In this document: piece by piece, positions 50,387 to 59,021 of the stretch
Position numbering within the stretch: position 1 is the first letter of the stretch
How the letters are laid out: every line of letters begins with the position of its first letter
Source of the DNA: Pyropia yezoensis
Taxonomy: Eukaryota; Rhodophyta; Bangiophyceae; Bangiales; Bangiaceae
Reading direction: 5' to 3'
Assembly: GCA_009829735.1 (NCBI GenBank)
Contig: CM020620.1
Span: 20,000,020-20,064,019 of the forward strand
Length of the DNA: 64,000 bases
Translations under genes and position numbers: made by a program
Notes under the pieces: generated by a model
Seen by the model: the letters and a program-made list of their open reading frames with translations, nothing else
The model's database searches: none
Told to the model about the DNA's origin: nothing

Positions 50387-51377
50387 TAGAAAAAGCGGCG
50401 CGTCAGCACCTGCGTGCGCGCCCCTCCGGTCAGCGCCCGAGACGTGGGCGCCACAAACGCCGGCCCTGGCGCTTGGAGCACCCCCCCCCCCCCCCGAGCC
50501 TTGCCGCCCAGCCCGAGTGCCCGCAACACCCCCAAAGGACCCCCGCCGTGGGAGCCCGCCGCCCGCGCCTCGAGGCTCCCCGCCGCGTCGGGGGAGGACA
50601 TCTTGGGCGCCGCCCCGCCAGCGCCCTCGCCACCTGCGGTGGTGCTATCGGCAGCCGACGCGGCGGCAGCGCCCCCCTCCCGCACGCTCATCCGCTCCAT
50701 GGCCGTCTCGCGAATGCGGGCAAAGAATGACTGGGCGGCGCCAAGACGGGTGTTCTCCTCTTCCTTAGGCGGCGGCAAGAACCGCTCGTGGGGGGCCCCC
50801 GTCGCCCACGCTTTGAAGTTGGGGTAAGTTGTGGCACCACAGATCCACCCGCGTGTCTTCTTGTTGAAGTAGAAAGGAACACCCCCGCATGCCCCGTCCT
50901 TATCGAGCATCGAAAGAACTGCAGTGACAAAAGGTGAACATCAGGGTCACAGACCGATGCGGCAGTAGCGGCACACAATATGCAAGCATGCGCCACACAC
51001 AACCAGAGACGAGCAACAGGGCAACCGAGAAGCGTCAGAAAGGTCAACAACAGAAGATACTCCCACCCACAGCAGAGTCACAGTGCACACAAACAGGCAG
51101 AAACACGGGCGACGTTCCAGTGCCGGTTTCCCCCGCAGACGCGACAGAACGGGAAACTCAAGTATACGCAACGAAAGGACAACGTACGCTTCAGGTTGCT
51201 CTGGTTGAACCACACCTCAAATCCCCGCAGCGTGAGCCCAGTCTCGGCCTGCAGTTGATCCATCAGCGGGTGCATCTCCACACAGTGGTCGCACTCGACG
51301 CCGTAAAACTCGAGCAGGTGCGACTTGGTCGGGGGTGCACGGCGACGCCCAAGCAGCCCAGCCAGCGAAAACCCCAT
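50386..51377 (-). CDS. Thioredoxin-like protein with C-x-x-C (CDHC), one intron
   Basis: Exon 1 is 51377-51188: MGFSLAGLLGRRRAPPTKSH then LLEFYGVECDHCVEMHPLMD. This is a thioredoxin-type strand and active site with Cys29 and Cys32, but CDHC in place of CGPC. Donor C/GTACGT at 51187, acceptor TTGTCACTGCAG at 50919, phase 1, intron 269 nt. Exon 2 is 50918-50386 and starts LSMLDKDGACGGVPFYF, which carries the cis-Pro loop (GVPF) needed in thioredoxin folds, then GWICGATTYPNFKAWATG. The C-terminal half is Ala/Gly-rich and probably disordered. Length is 240 residues. Similar short thioredoxin-like proteins with (E/D)CxHC sites occur in plastids of plants and algae, from memory. No clear transit peptide is seen, so an upstream exon is possible. 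Redox substrate unknown. Confidence 0.78.
50919..51187 (-). other. Intron of the thioredoxin-like gene (269 nt)
   Basis: Consensus GTACGT donor and pyrimidine-rich CACTGCAG acceptor. The phase (1) is consistent on both sides and restores one thioredoxin fold across the junction. Confidence 0.75.
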
Positions 51378-52655
51378 GGTGGCCGGTCACCCACTCAGCA
51401 CGCCACTGCAGGGGAGGGAGGTCGACGATAGGGACGCGGGGGCAGTCCCACGCTCCAAGAGGGGAGAGATGGCCAACCAACACCAGTCGGGTCGGTTCAG
51501 ACACAAACGGAGCCCGCGGCACGTGACGAAGACGCAGCTTCAAAGACTAGTCGGTGGAAGCGGGAGAAACGCGATGTCAAGCGTCTGGAGGGGACGAGGC
51601 ACCGTGCCTCAGGCACGTCAGAACCGAGCCTATCGCCGCCTGGGGCTCGGTGGGGGCTCCACGACAGAAACCACCCGCCAGCCGTCGGACGCGATGGCTG
51701 TGATCCCCGCGGGGCTACCGCGGGCTTGAGAGCGTGGTCGCCCTCGTTCAGAATAGAATTGGACGACAATGAGGAAACAATTGTACAAGTAAATACCTTG
51801 CCAGATGAGCGAGTCGAATTGGAGCTGCCTGATCTGTTAGCGCCTCCTCTCTTGGCATCGACCAGGACGCAGGCGCGTCTGCCGGCTCTGCCACGGACTC
51901 CTCGCCCGGCGCCTGCAGAGCACCTGCGCCGCCCGTCTCCACCAGGCGACTGGCGTCTGCAGCAGCAGGCGGGCGGCACTGGTGGTAAGCGTCTGCCATC
52001 AAGAGGCCTCCTCCCGACGTGTTGCACGTCGCGCTCGTCGGTAGCGTCGGGACGGCTCGAATTTTCCCTGGCCGCGGACGCACGCGCCGTCGTCCCCGAG
52101 GAACCCTTCCCCCCACCCGTGGCGGGCGGCGCTTCTGCGACACGCGGCCGTTTTGCCGCGTCCCCACCTCGCGCATCGTCTGCTGCGCGCGGGCGGGGCT
52201 GAAACAATGGTGCGCAAACGCACCCCCCCCCCCCCCCCCCCCCCTGGAATCACCTGTGCCTCGTACTGCTTGTTTCTTTCACCATGGCCTCTGCATGAGC
52301 GGTGCAGCCGCCGAGGGCCTGACGCGTGAGCGTGCCTCGCGGCTGGACCGCACACACCCCTGCCGAGGCGCCCCGCTGCCGGGTCACCCGTCTCTGCTCG
52401 GCCGTGACCACGGTGCACGGCTCCCGCCGTTGCGTTTTTGTTGTTTTGTGTTCTCCCGTGGCCTCCCACCAGGCAGACGCGACTCTGGTATCCAAGGGTT
52501 CATCCCCCTTGGTCGTTGCGCGGCACAGCCAGTGATCCTGACGGCCTGCGGCGGGGGGCTCCGGCTGTGTTCCGGGTGGTCGAGGCCGTGTTTCTTCTGG
52601 TGCCCCCACGACCCCTGACGCGCCCACGCTCGCCGGCACTCATCCACTTGGCATC
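51378..52655. other. Divergent intergenic region, possible uncharacterised minus-strand exons
   Basis: Between two divergent genes. Minus-strand frames from an ATG at 52207 (MFQPRPRAADDARGGDAAKR, basic, nuclear-like) and from about 52,010 to 51,748 look mildly coding but sit in different frames without a clear intron. A plus-strand C-run of about 22 nt lies at 52,221-52,244. I cannot support a defined gene. Confidence 0.35.
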
Positions 52656-53372
52656 ATGGGCAGGGGAGGGGGCGGCCGGGAGCTGGCTCTCACCATCCAC
52701 GGGGCGGTTGTCGGGCTGCTGTTGCTCGGGGGCGTGACGCTGCTGGCTTTTGGGATCGTCGACGTCATCACCGCGCGGGATTCGGTGGTGGACCTCAAGT
52801 ACACGGGCTCGTCTCGGTGGAATGGGCTGCTCAAGCTGGGCATCGCAGCCATCATTGTAGGCTCTGTGCTGTCGGCGGTCGCCATCTTTGGCTGCCTGGC
52901 CGTGGGCAGAGGTGGCTGCTCGACCCTTTTTTTCATCCTCTTTATTGCCCTACAAGTCGTATTGGTGGCGCTCCTCATGGCGGTTGCAATGCTCTCCCTC
53001 ACGCTTGCAACCCGGGACGCCCCCGAAGGTGTTCGCACCTTCCTCTCGGACTCATGGAAGGAGTCGGTGGCGGACCCCGAGTACCTGGAGGCGGTCTGTG
53101 GGCTGGAGGTGGAGTTTTCTTGTCGCGGCTTTTACAATGGCCAGTGCGTCGGCTGCACCACCGCTGATCTGATCAGCAACTCGTGCACCAAGGAGCATCT
53201 AAAGTGGTGCCCGCGGTGTGAGAAGCAGCGACCGATTTCGGACTTCTCAGCCAACGGGTGTTTCCAAGACACGTACAACGACGCACGGAAGTATTTCAAG
53301 CCGATTGGGGTCGTGGCGTCGGTGCTGGCGGCCATTGTCGTGTTTGACATGCTCGTCGTTTGTTGTGTGTAG
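52656..53372 (+). CDS. Tetraspanin-like four-pass membrane protein
   Basis: 238 residues. TM1 at about 12-37 (GAVVGLLLLGGVTLLAFGIV), a small loop, TM2 at about 58-83, TM3 at about 89-117, a large cysteine-rich extracellular loop at about 118-213, and TM4 at about 214-238 ending VVCCV. The large loop has eight cysteines in patterns CGLEVEFSCRGF, QCVGC, SCTKEHLKWCPRCEK and NGCF. The canonical CCG motif of animal tetraspanins is absent. Topology and length fit tetraspanins; plant and algal members also vary in the loop. It probably organises membrane microdomains. The ATG follows GGCATC and is the first Met in frame. Intronless. Confidence 0.8.
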   Translation: MGRGGGGRELALTIHGAVVGLLLLGGVTLLAFGIVDVITARDSVVDLKYTGSSRWNGLLKLGIAAIIVGSVLSAVAIFGCLAVGRGGCSTLFFILFIALQVVLVALLMAVAMLSLTLATRDAPEGVRTFLSDSWKESVADPEYLEAVCGLEVEFSCRGFYNGQCVGCTTADLISNSCTKEHLKWCPRCEKQRPISDFSANGCFQDTYNDARKYFKPIGVVASVLAAIVVFDMLVVCCV

Positions 53373-54038
53373 GCGGCAGCGGCGCGGCAGCAGCAGACGA
53401 GGGAACGAAGGGGAGGGGCCTTTTCGGCCACAAGGTGCGCGCTGCGCTGTACGTCGCGAGCACGCTTACGTCGCGCCGTGGCTGTTGCTGATGAGGAAGC
53501 TTGTTGGGATTGGTTGTACGGCTGCAACTCTTTTTGGTGGGTGGGGTGGGTGACCGGTGAGTCGCCGGGAGGGAGCAGTAGGGGGGTGCGTAGTGTGCCC
53601 TGTTCGACGGGTTGAGCATCGCCAGCCCACTGGTACCGCGCGCTTTTGTGTGACGCCATACGTGGCGGGCACTATGGGTACCGGGGGCAGCGCTGGGTGC
53701 GATGCCTGTTCTGGGTGTCCCTTGCGGTCCCCGGGGCGTCGAGTTGGGGGCGGGCCCGGGCGCTGCGCGCCCAAGTCTTTTTTGTCGTGGGCTGATTCGC
53801 GCGCTACTGCCGTGCTGGACCTGTGCAGACATACAAAGAGCTGCTGCGGAAGGGCGGAGTGCCACGGTACTATGCGTGAACGCCTCCTGGCAGCCTGCCT
53901 GCGCGAGACGAGACCTGGAAGTGCCTGCCGCCGCGGCCGCAGAAGAGCCCCACAACCAGCCGTCGCGCTGATAAATACCCTTTCCCCCCCCATCCCCCCG
54001 CCATACCCCGCATGCACTGCACACAGGGCAGGCGCGAG
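53373..54038. other. Convergent intergenic region
   Basis: About 670 bases between two convergent genes. No coding signal and no recognised element. It presumably contains both 3' UTRs. Confidence 0.5.
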
Positions 54039-55436
54039 TCAGTGCCCCCCCTCCCACAGGGGCGGCGTGACCGCCGGGGCCTCTCGAAAGTAGGGGTGGT
54101 CGAGCGCCGCCCGCGCGCTCAGCCGGCGGGCCGGATCCCACGCGAGCAGCCCCCGCAGCAGGTCCAGGCCGACGCGGGTGAGGGGCGTCCGTCCTCCAGC
54201 CAAGAGCCCCACCCCCAGGCCGCCACGGCCCCCCGCGCCTCCAGGGCCGCCCAGGCCCATCTCCTCAGCCAGACGCCCCGCTTTCCGGCGGAAACGCACC
54301 TTGCCAGCATTTGGCAACGCCCCCATTCCCGGCCAAACGGCCTCGGTCGGGCAGCCGAGAAGGTCATTGATCTTGGCGAGGGTGGCGAGCTCCCCCTCCC
54401 CGTCAAAGAGAGGTGCACGGGAGAGGAGCTCGGCAAAAATGCAGCCTACGGACCACACGTCAATGGCAGGGGTATAGGCAGTGGCGCCCAGGAGGAGCTC
54501 TGGTGCCCGGTACCAGAGGGTGACCACCCGTGGCGTCAGGGGCGGCAGGGGGTCCCCATAGTGGCGGGCCAGCCCAAAGTCGGCCACCTTGAGGACGACC
54601 CTTTCCGCGGCGGGCGCCCCCGTAGCGGCCGAGGCAAGGAGGAGGTTGGCCGTCTTCAAGTCCCGGTGCAACACCCAATGGTCATGAAGATAGGCCACCG
54701 CTGAGAGCAGCTGGGCAAGGATGGTCTTGACCGCCCGCTGGCTCAGCGCCACCCCCCCACAAGAGGTGAGAAGCCCCCGCAGGTCCCCGTCACAGTGCTC
54801 CATGACCAAGTAAAACGACTCGTCGCCGCCAACGCGCTCGCCCACAACCACCTCCCGCACCCGCACAACGTGCGGGTGGCGGAGAGCGAGCAGGAGGGTT
54901 GCCTCCCTGAGGGCCGTCACCGGGAAGGAGCCCCCTTCCCCCTCCCCCGCCATCTTGACCTGCTTCAGCGCATACAGTCGCCCGCTGGCGGGGTCCCGCG
55001 CTCGCCACACCCGCCCATAGGTGCCCTCATCAATAAAGGCAACCCGCTCATAGACGTCCACGGGGCGGCAGGGGGGGCGCCACGTGCCGGGCGCGGGAGT
55101 AAAGAGGGGGGGGGACGGTCCCCGAGCGGGCAAGGAGGAACCAGACACGCCGCCACCCCGAGTAAAGAGGGGGGGGGACGGTCCCCGAGCGGGCAAGGAG
55201 GAACCAGACACGCCGCCACCCCGACTTCTGCCGGGCGCGTGAAGGGGGATGCACGGGGGAGACCCAGGGGGGGAGGGAGAGCTGGGTGGCGTCACCCCCG
55301 CCACCGCCGCCAGGCTCGCGGGGCGACCGCCCGTCGGCCCGCCGTCGGTGCTCGCGTCATAGCCGAGTTGCCCATCGGCGGCGTCCGCTTCGTCCTCGGA
55401 GGAGCTGCCCCGCCAACGCTTGTTTGGGCGAGACAT
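54039..55436 (-). CDS. Cyclin-dependent kinase, CDK11/PITSLRE-type
   Basis: 465 residues from the ATG at 55436, the first residue of a hydrophilic N-terminus; the in-frame sequence further upstream is leader-like. The N-terminal 125 residues are Ser/Pro/Gly-rich with SSSEDEAD and many SP sites, and contain a perfect 21-residue tandem repeat. The kinase domain runs from about 129 to 460: Gly-loop DEGTYGRV, Lys158 in ALK, alpha-C signature PVTALRE (Glu178), HRDLK (Asp259), DFG (Asp286), and activation segment TPRVVTLWYRAPE with Thr306 as the CAK-type site. EGTYG, FP(V/I)T(A/S)LRE, and YGDPL-TP-VVTLWYRAPELLLG resemble CDK11 and CDK10 more than cell-cycle CDKs. A role in transcription or splicing is therefore likely by family. 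Intronless. A Gly-rich insert lies near 385-405. Confidence 0.9.
   Translation of the reverse strand: MSRPNKRWRGSSSEDEADAADGQLGYDASTDGGPTGGRPASLAAVAGVTPPSSPSPPGSPPCIPLHAPGRSRGGGVSGSSLPARGPSPPLFTRGGGVSGSSLPARGPSPPLFTPAPGTWRPPCRPVDVYERVAFIDEGTYGRVWRARDPASGRLYALKQVKMAGEGEGGSFPVTALREATLLLALRHPHVVRVREVVVGERVGGDESFYLVMEHCDGDLRGLLTSCGGVALSQRAVKTILAQLLSAVAYLHDHWVLHRDLKTANLLLASAATGAPAAERVVLKVADFGLARHYGDPLPPLTPRVVTLWYRAPELLLGATAYTPAIDVWSVGCIFAELLSRAPLFDGEGELATLAKINDLLGCPTEAVWPGMGALPNAGKVRFRRKAGRLAEEMGLGGPGGAGGRGGLGVGLLAGGRTPLTRVGLDLLRGLLAWDPARRLSARAALDHPYFREAPAVTPPLWEGGH
55098..55223 (-). repeat. Perfect 63-bp tandem duplication within the CDK gene
   Basis: Two in-frame copies of 63 bp (55098-55160 and 55161-55223) encode a repeated 21-residue unit with GGGVSGSSLPARGPSPP in the disordered N-terminus. 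The copies appear identical, so the duplication is recent or kept homogeneous. Confidence 0.9.
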
Positions 55437-55697
55437 GAAAAGGTTGGGAAGGAGGCACGCAGCAGCGCAGCAGGGTATCACCTGCAGGGTAGCGTGAGAA
55501 ACACGGCAGAAGCGGACTCGTCCGCGTGGCGGAGGGATATATGTAGGCGAGAGATGCAGTACAGTAGGGTTGGCGCGGGTGCTCGGAGCGGGCCGCGGCC
55601 TGTACCTAAGCCCCACCCTAACCTTAACGCAATTGCAAGACACAGAGTTTAGTTAGCGGATTTTCGCTGCAAGTCGGTGGGGCCACCGACCGACGCT
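55437..55697. other. CDK promoter region
   Basis: Upstream of the CDK gene on the minus strand. A GATATATG-like TATA patch lies at about 55,540 and a pyrimidine-rich (sense) stretch directly before the ATG. An intron-like GTATCACCTGCAG motif near 55,472 may only be chance. Confidence 0.35.
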
Positions 55698-55818
55698 ATT
55701 GTGGGTCCCGTAAAAAGTGGTCGTGCACGTGTCGTGATCATGTCAAATATCGGCCACTGGACCAATCAAACCCACACTGCACGACCTGTGCACGTCCACT
55801 TTTTACGGGACGCACAAT
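55698..55818. repeat. MITE-like element, copy 2 (121 bp)
   Basis: The left end (ATTGTGGGTCCCGTAAAAAG, then TGGTCGTGCAC) and the inverse of the right end (ATTGTGCGTCCCGTAAAAAG, then TGGACGTGCAC) pair at about 29 of 31 positions. The core is nearly identical to 27265-27387. Non-coding. Both ends of this copy are better preserved, so it is the better guide to the family. Confidence 0.85.
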
Positions 55819-56214
55819 ACCGGGAACAAGGACATCACGACATGAAGTGGGGGAGCTCTGTCCGCTGCGGCGGACGTGCTGCCCGTGGGCCCGCACGAGG
55901 CATCACTGGTTGAGCCCATCACTTCACTAGACCTCAACCGAATCCTCTGAGGACCTCAAATGCGGTCCGCGGAAGGCAAGACCTCCCAGGACGAGAAATG
56001 CGACATGCAGAAAACTTCCTCAGACCCGAAAACACCCATGAGACCATTGGGGCGATCAGGAGCTCCTGTGAGTCATCTCTGTGTGAGCTTTCTGTCATGA
56101 CCTGGTACAGCATAGGTCTTACGGACGTGTCGCGAAGACCTATGTTCATATTCAATTTAGCCCCCCCTTGCCTGCCAAGATGTCATTGGGGTTCCAATTG
56201 CACAAGCGCCACCA
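55819..56214. other. Short spacer in the transposon-rich block
   Basis: AT-richer than host genes, without ORF or recognised repeat. Confidence 0.4.
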
Positions 56215-56245
56215 GCGCAGTGCGGCTTAAAGCGGTGTCACGGAA
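56215..56245 (+). repeat. Left arm of the 31-bp inverted repeat
   Basis: Exact inverse of 57847-57877. Contains AGTGCGGCTTAAAGCGGTG. Confidence 0.9.
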
Positions 56246-57846
56246 ACGGCCCGATTTCTTGCTCAGATCTGTTGACCATTTCTTGCAACCCCTCCGTATG
56301 GTATGCTGGAGGCCCACAAATCAGCTCTTTTTTTTTGTATGACTTATTCGGACAGGTTCCGCACGGAGGCCACGTGCTCACGATACACGACGTGAAGCGT
56401 CATCATCAGACCTCTCTGGTGATGTGCTTTGAGCACATGGCCGTCGTGCAACTATACCGCTCGGCAAATTTAAGCAAGTAGACAAAAAGGGAGCTTGCAC
56501 AAACGCGCTAAATAAAGTGCAAAACCATGCAGCTTTGCATAACAGTTTTGACAATATCTCATTATTAAGGTAGTGCTTGTTGAAGGCTTAGCAGTGATTG
56601 CTGACTCGCTGGCGATGAAGAATGCCGCGTTCTCATGTCTGCAGCGGCCGCGGCCGGTCATGCGGAATCTGATTCCGTAGACTCATTGTCTCCAACTGTG
56701 ACCTAGCATATACAAATCTTTTTCCATTTCCAGAGTCTTACTTTGAATGAGATGCGCACTTGCGCGTCAGCACCTGCCAACTGCAGCTAGCTGCAGCCGC
56801 CGACTTGAGCTGCCTAATGGCTGTGGCTTCCGCTTGGTCTGTGAGTGACCAAGATTCAGCTGCACGTCTGTGTGGGCCTCAGCGATGGATGCTCAACCAT
56901 TCTGCTTCTCCCTACAGGTAGTGCCGCCGTCCCCGCCAGGCACGGGGCGGCCTCCTGGGAACTGGAGGGCAAGCCAATGACGCCAAGCCCGCCCGGCGTG
57001 GACCATGGCGACAGTACCACGACTGCCGCGACACCAGGAAGCACATGTGCCACGGGGCGACATGAAAATCGGCAGGAGAGCTGGGCCGTTGGGACTAGTG
57101 CACAGATCACGAACGGGTAGGCGGACAAGAATGTCCAGACGGGCAGCATGATTATTTTTGTAGATGAGGGAGAGGGACGACCGGGATGAGGCCCGGTAGC
57201 AACAAGACCACCCTTTCTCACACCTCGTACAACTCAAGCTATGGATAGTGGGCGCAAGTGAATCGAACTCGGGGGGGGGTGCAGCCGACTACTCTTGTGG
57301 GCGGGTCGCTAGTTCGGGAGACGGGTGGAGTGCGGTGGGAAAGGGGGGGGGCTGTGCAAAGGGACCTGTGGATGGTGGGTGCTTAGGACAGGGGGGTGTC
57401 TTTTTGCCCTTGAGGCGACGCGTCGGCATGGTTGTTCTTCGTGGAGAGTGCACAGTGTGAAGCACAAGTTGGTCACATGGGTCGGGTTCCTCCAGCAAAC
57501 TATTTTCTCGGGACTCACTAAAGCCGAGAGAGCCCCAGGAAGCAGCCTAACTATGCCGATCATTCCAAAACTCGTCCAAAGACGATTGGCATTATCTTAG
57601 TTAATCTGTTGTCTTTGGATTTGTGTGACGTCCATGGCGGTACGTAGCCGTTTTGTGCAAGGACCTCTCATGATTTCATTGGATGACAAGCCGTCGGAGA
57701 TTTGCACTCTCGTGCGGGGACAAAAGCTTTTCTTGCGCGTTTGAGCAAGAATTCTGTTGGTTTGTACAGATTGACTTTCACGTTCTTACAACTGTGCCGA
57801 GGCGACTGAGCAAGTCTGAGCAAAGAAAAACAGGCCCGAGCAACTA

Positions 57847-57877
57847 TTCCGTGACACCGCTTTAAGCCGCACTGCGC
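57847..57877 (-). repeat. Right arm of the 31-bp inverted repeat
   Basis: Exact inverse of 56215-56245. Beyond it the sequence forms a small palindrome (CACTGCGCAGTG). Confidence 0.9.
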
Positions 57878-59019
57878 AGTGTTCGCTGACAGTGTCTCGC
57901 ACTGGTGCGCTTTTTTGTGTCAGGTGAACGGGCCCGCCTCCCCTCCCTTCTGTGGCCCCAGCTGGGAGAACTGCGGGGGGGGGGGGGGGGGCGGGACGGG
58001 GGGGAGATGGGAGATCCGCCTCCGCCGCCTCCCCCGCCTGCCGCCGCCACCGCCGCAACCCTCCCTGCCGGTGACGGCCGCCGTGGGTGCGCGCCCGCCC
58101 GCCGCCGGGGGTGCGCGCCCGCCGGCCGCGTGCCCGCCGGCCGCCGCGGGTCGGCCGCTCCCCCGCCACTGCCGGCGGGGCTCTCTACACGCAAGGACGC
58201 GCCGGGTTCTGCCGCGGCGCTGGGCCGTTGCCCCCGGAATCCCCCATTGTCGGAGATGCAGCACTGGCGTCGCTGCCGCCGCCGCCGCTGCAGCTGAACC
58301 CGCCGGGCCGTCTTTGCTGCTGGTGCTGCTCGAGGACCGGATGCTTTGGGGGGGGGGGGGGGGGTGGCGCTCCCCGGGCGTGCGCGAGCAGGTTGAGCGA
58401 CACGCGGTCAAGGTCTGTTGCCGCCTTGCTAGCTGGCTTGGGCGCCTGGTGTGCTCTTTTCATTTTATTTTATTTTCAAGTGGTGGAGATGGCCCTTGGG
58501 GTCGGAGTGGGTGGGGCCGTGGGGCGATTGAGGGTGCTGCCCAGCTGGTGCCGGGCGGTTCTGTGCTGCGACTGACGCATCCATGAGTGTGTCCTCGCGT
58601 ACGACTGGCGGTGCTGCAGCTAGTTTGTGTCTTGCGGCCATCCCCTTTTTATCCGTCCTTCCCCCCCTGTGTTCACCTCCTTTCGCGCCCCACCCCCCTC
58701 ATCTCCCCTTTACAGGTCAAGACCTCTTCGTGGAAAGATAATCCGGATCACCCTCCTCGCGCGCCCAGGTACGTAGCTCGGGGGGTTGCAAGCTTGTGGG
58801 TGCGGGGGGGTGCCGGAAGGTGCGCGGTGAGGGGGCGGGCTTATCAGCGATGGCGGGAGAGCTGGTGGGTGGTGTCACGTTGTTTTCTTGAGGGTGTGTA
58901 TGAGTGGGCGGTGGAAGGAGAGAAGGGTTGCGCCCATGATGGAAGCTGACATGCTGCCAATCCCCATTGCTGTCTGTGTTGTGGCTGTGCGATGTGCACG
59001 ACTGTCTTCTCTGTTTGCC
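57878..59019. other. Spacer between transposon-like elements
   Basis: GC-rich with G-runs at 57,975-57,990 and 58,349-58,362. No supported gene; plus-strand frames are Pro/Arg-rich. Confidence 0.4.
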
Positions 59020-59021
59020 TA

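Larger units (their letters stand above)
56215..57877. mobile_element. DNA-transposon-like interval bounded by a perfect 31-bp inverted repeat
   Basis: GCGCAGTGCGGCTTAAAGCG followed by GTGTCACGGAA at 56215-56245 is repeated exactly in inverted orientation at 57847-57877. The next bases are partly similar: both sides continue with GCCCG-like and TTGCTCAGA-like sequence inside. The 1.6-kb interior has balanced base composition, unlike the host DNA, and no ORF above about 120 codons. It looks like a non-autonomous class II element whose termini may read CAGTGCGG...CCGCACTG. I could not find a convincing target-site duplication, so the exact ends and the superfamily are unresolved. Confidence 0.6.

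Noticed and set aside
57249..57330. tRNA-like sequence on the minus strand with a plausible T-arm (TTCGATTC)
   Set aside because: No matching acceptor-stem partner and no credible anticodon or D arm could be drawn.
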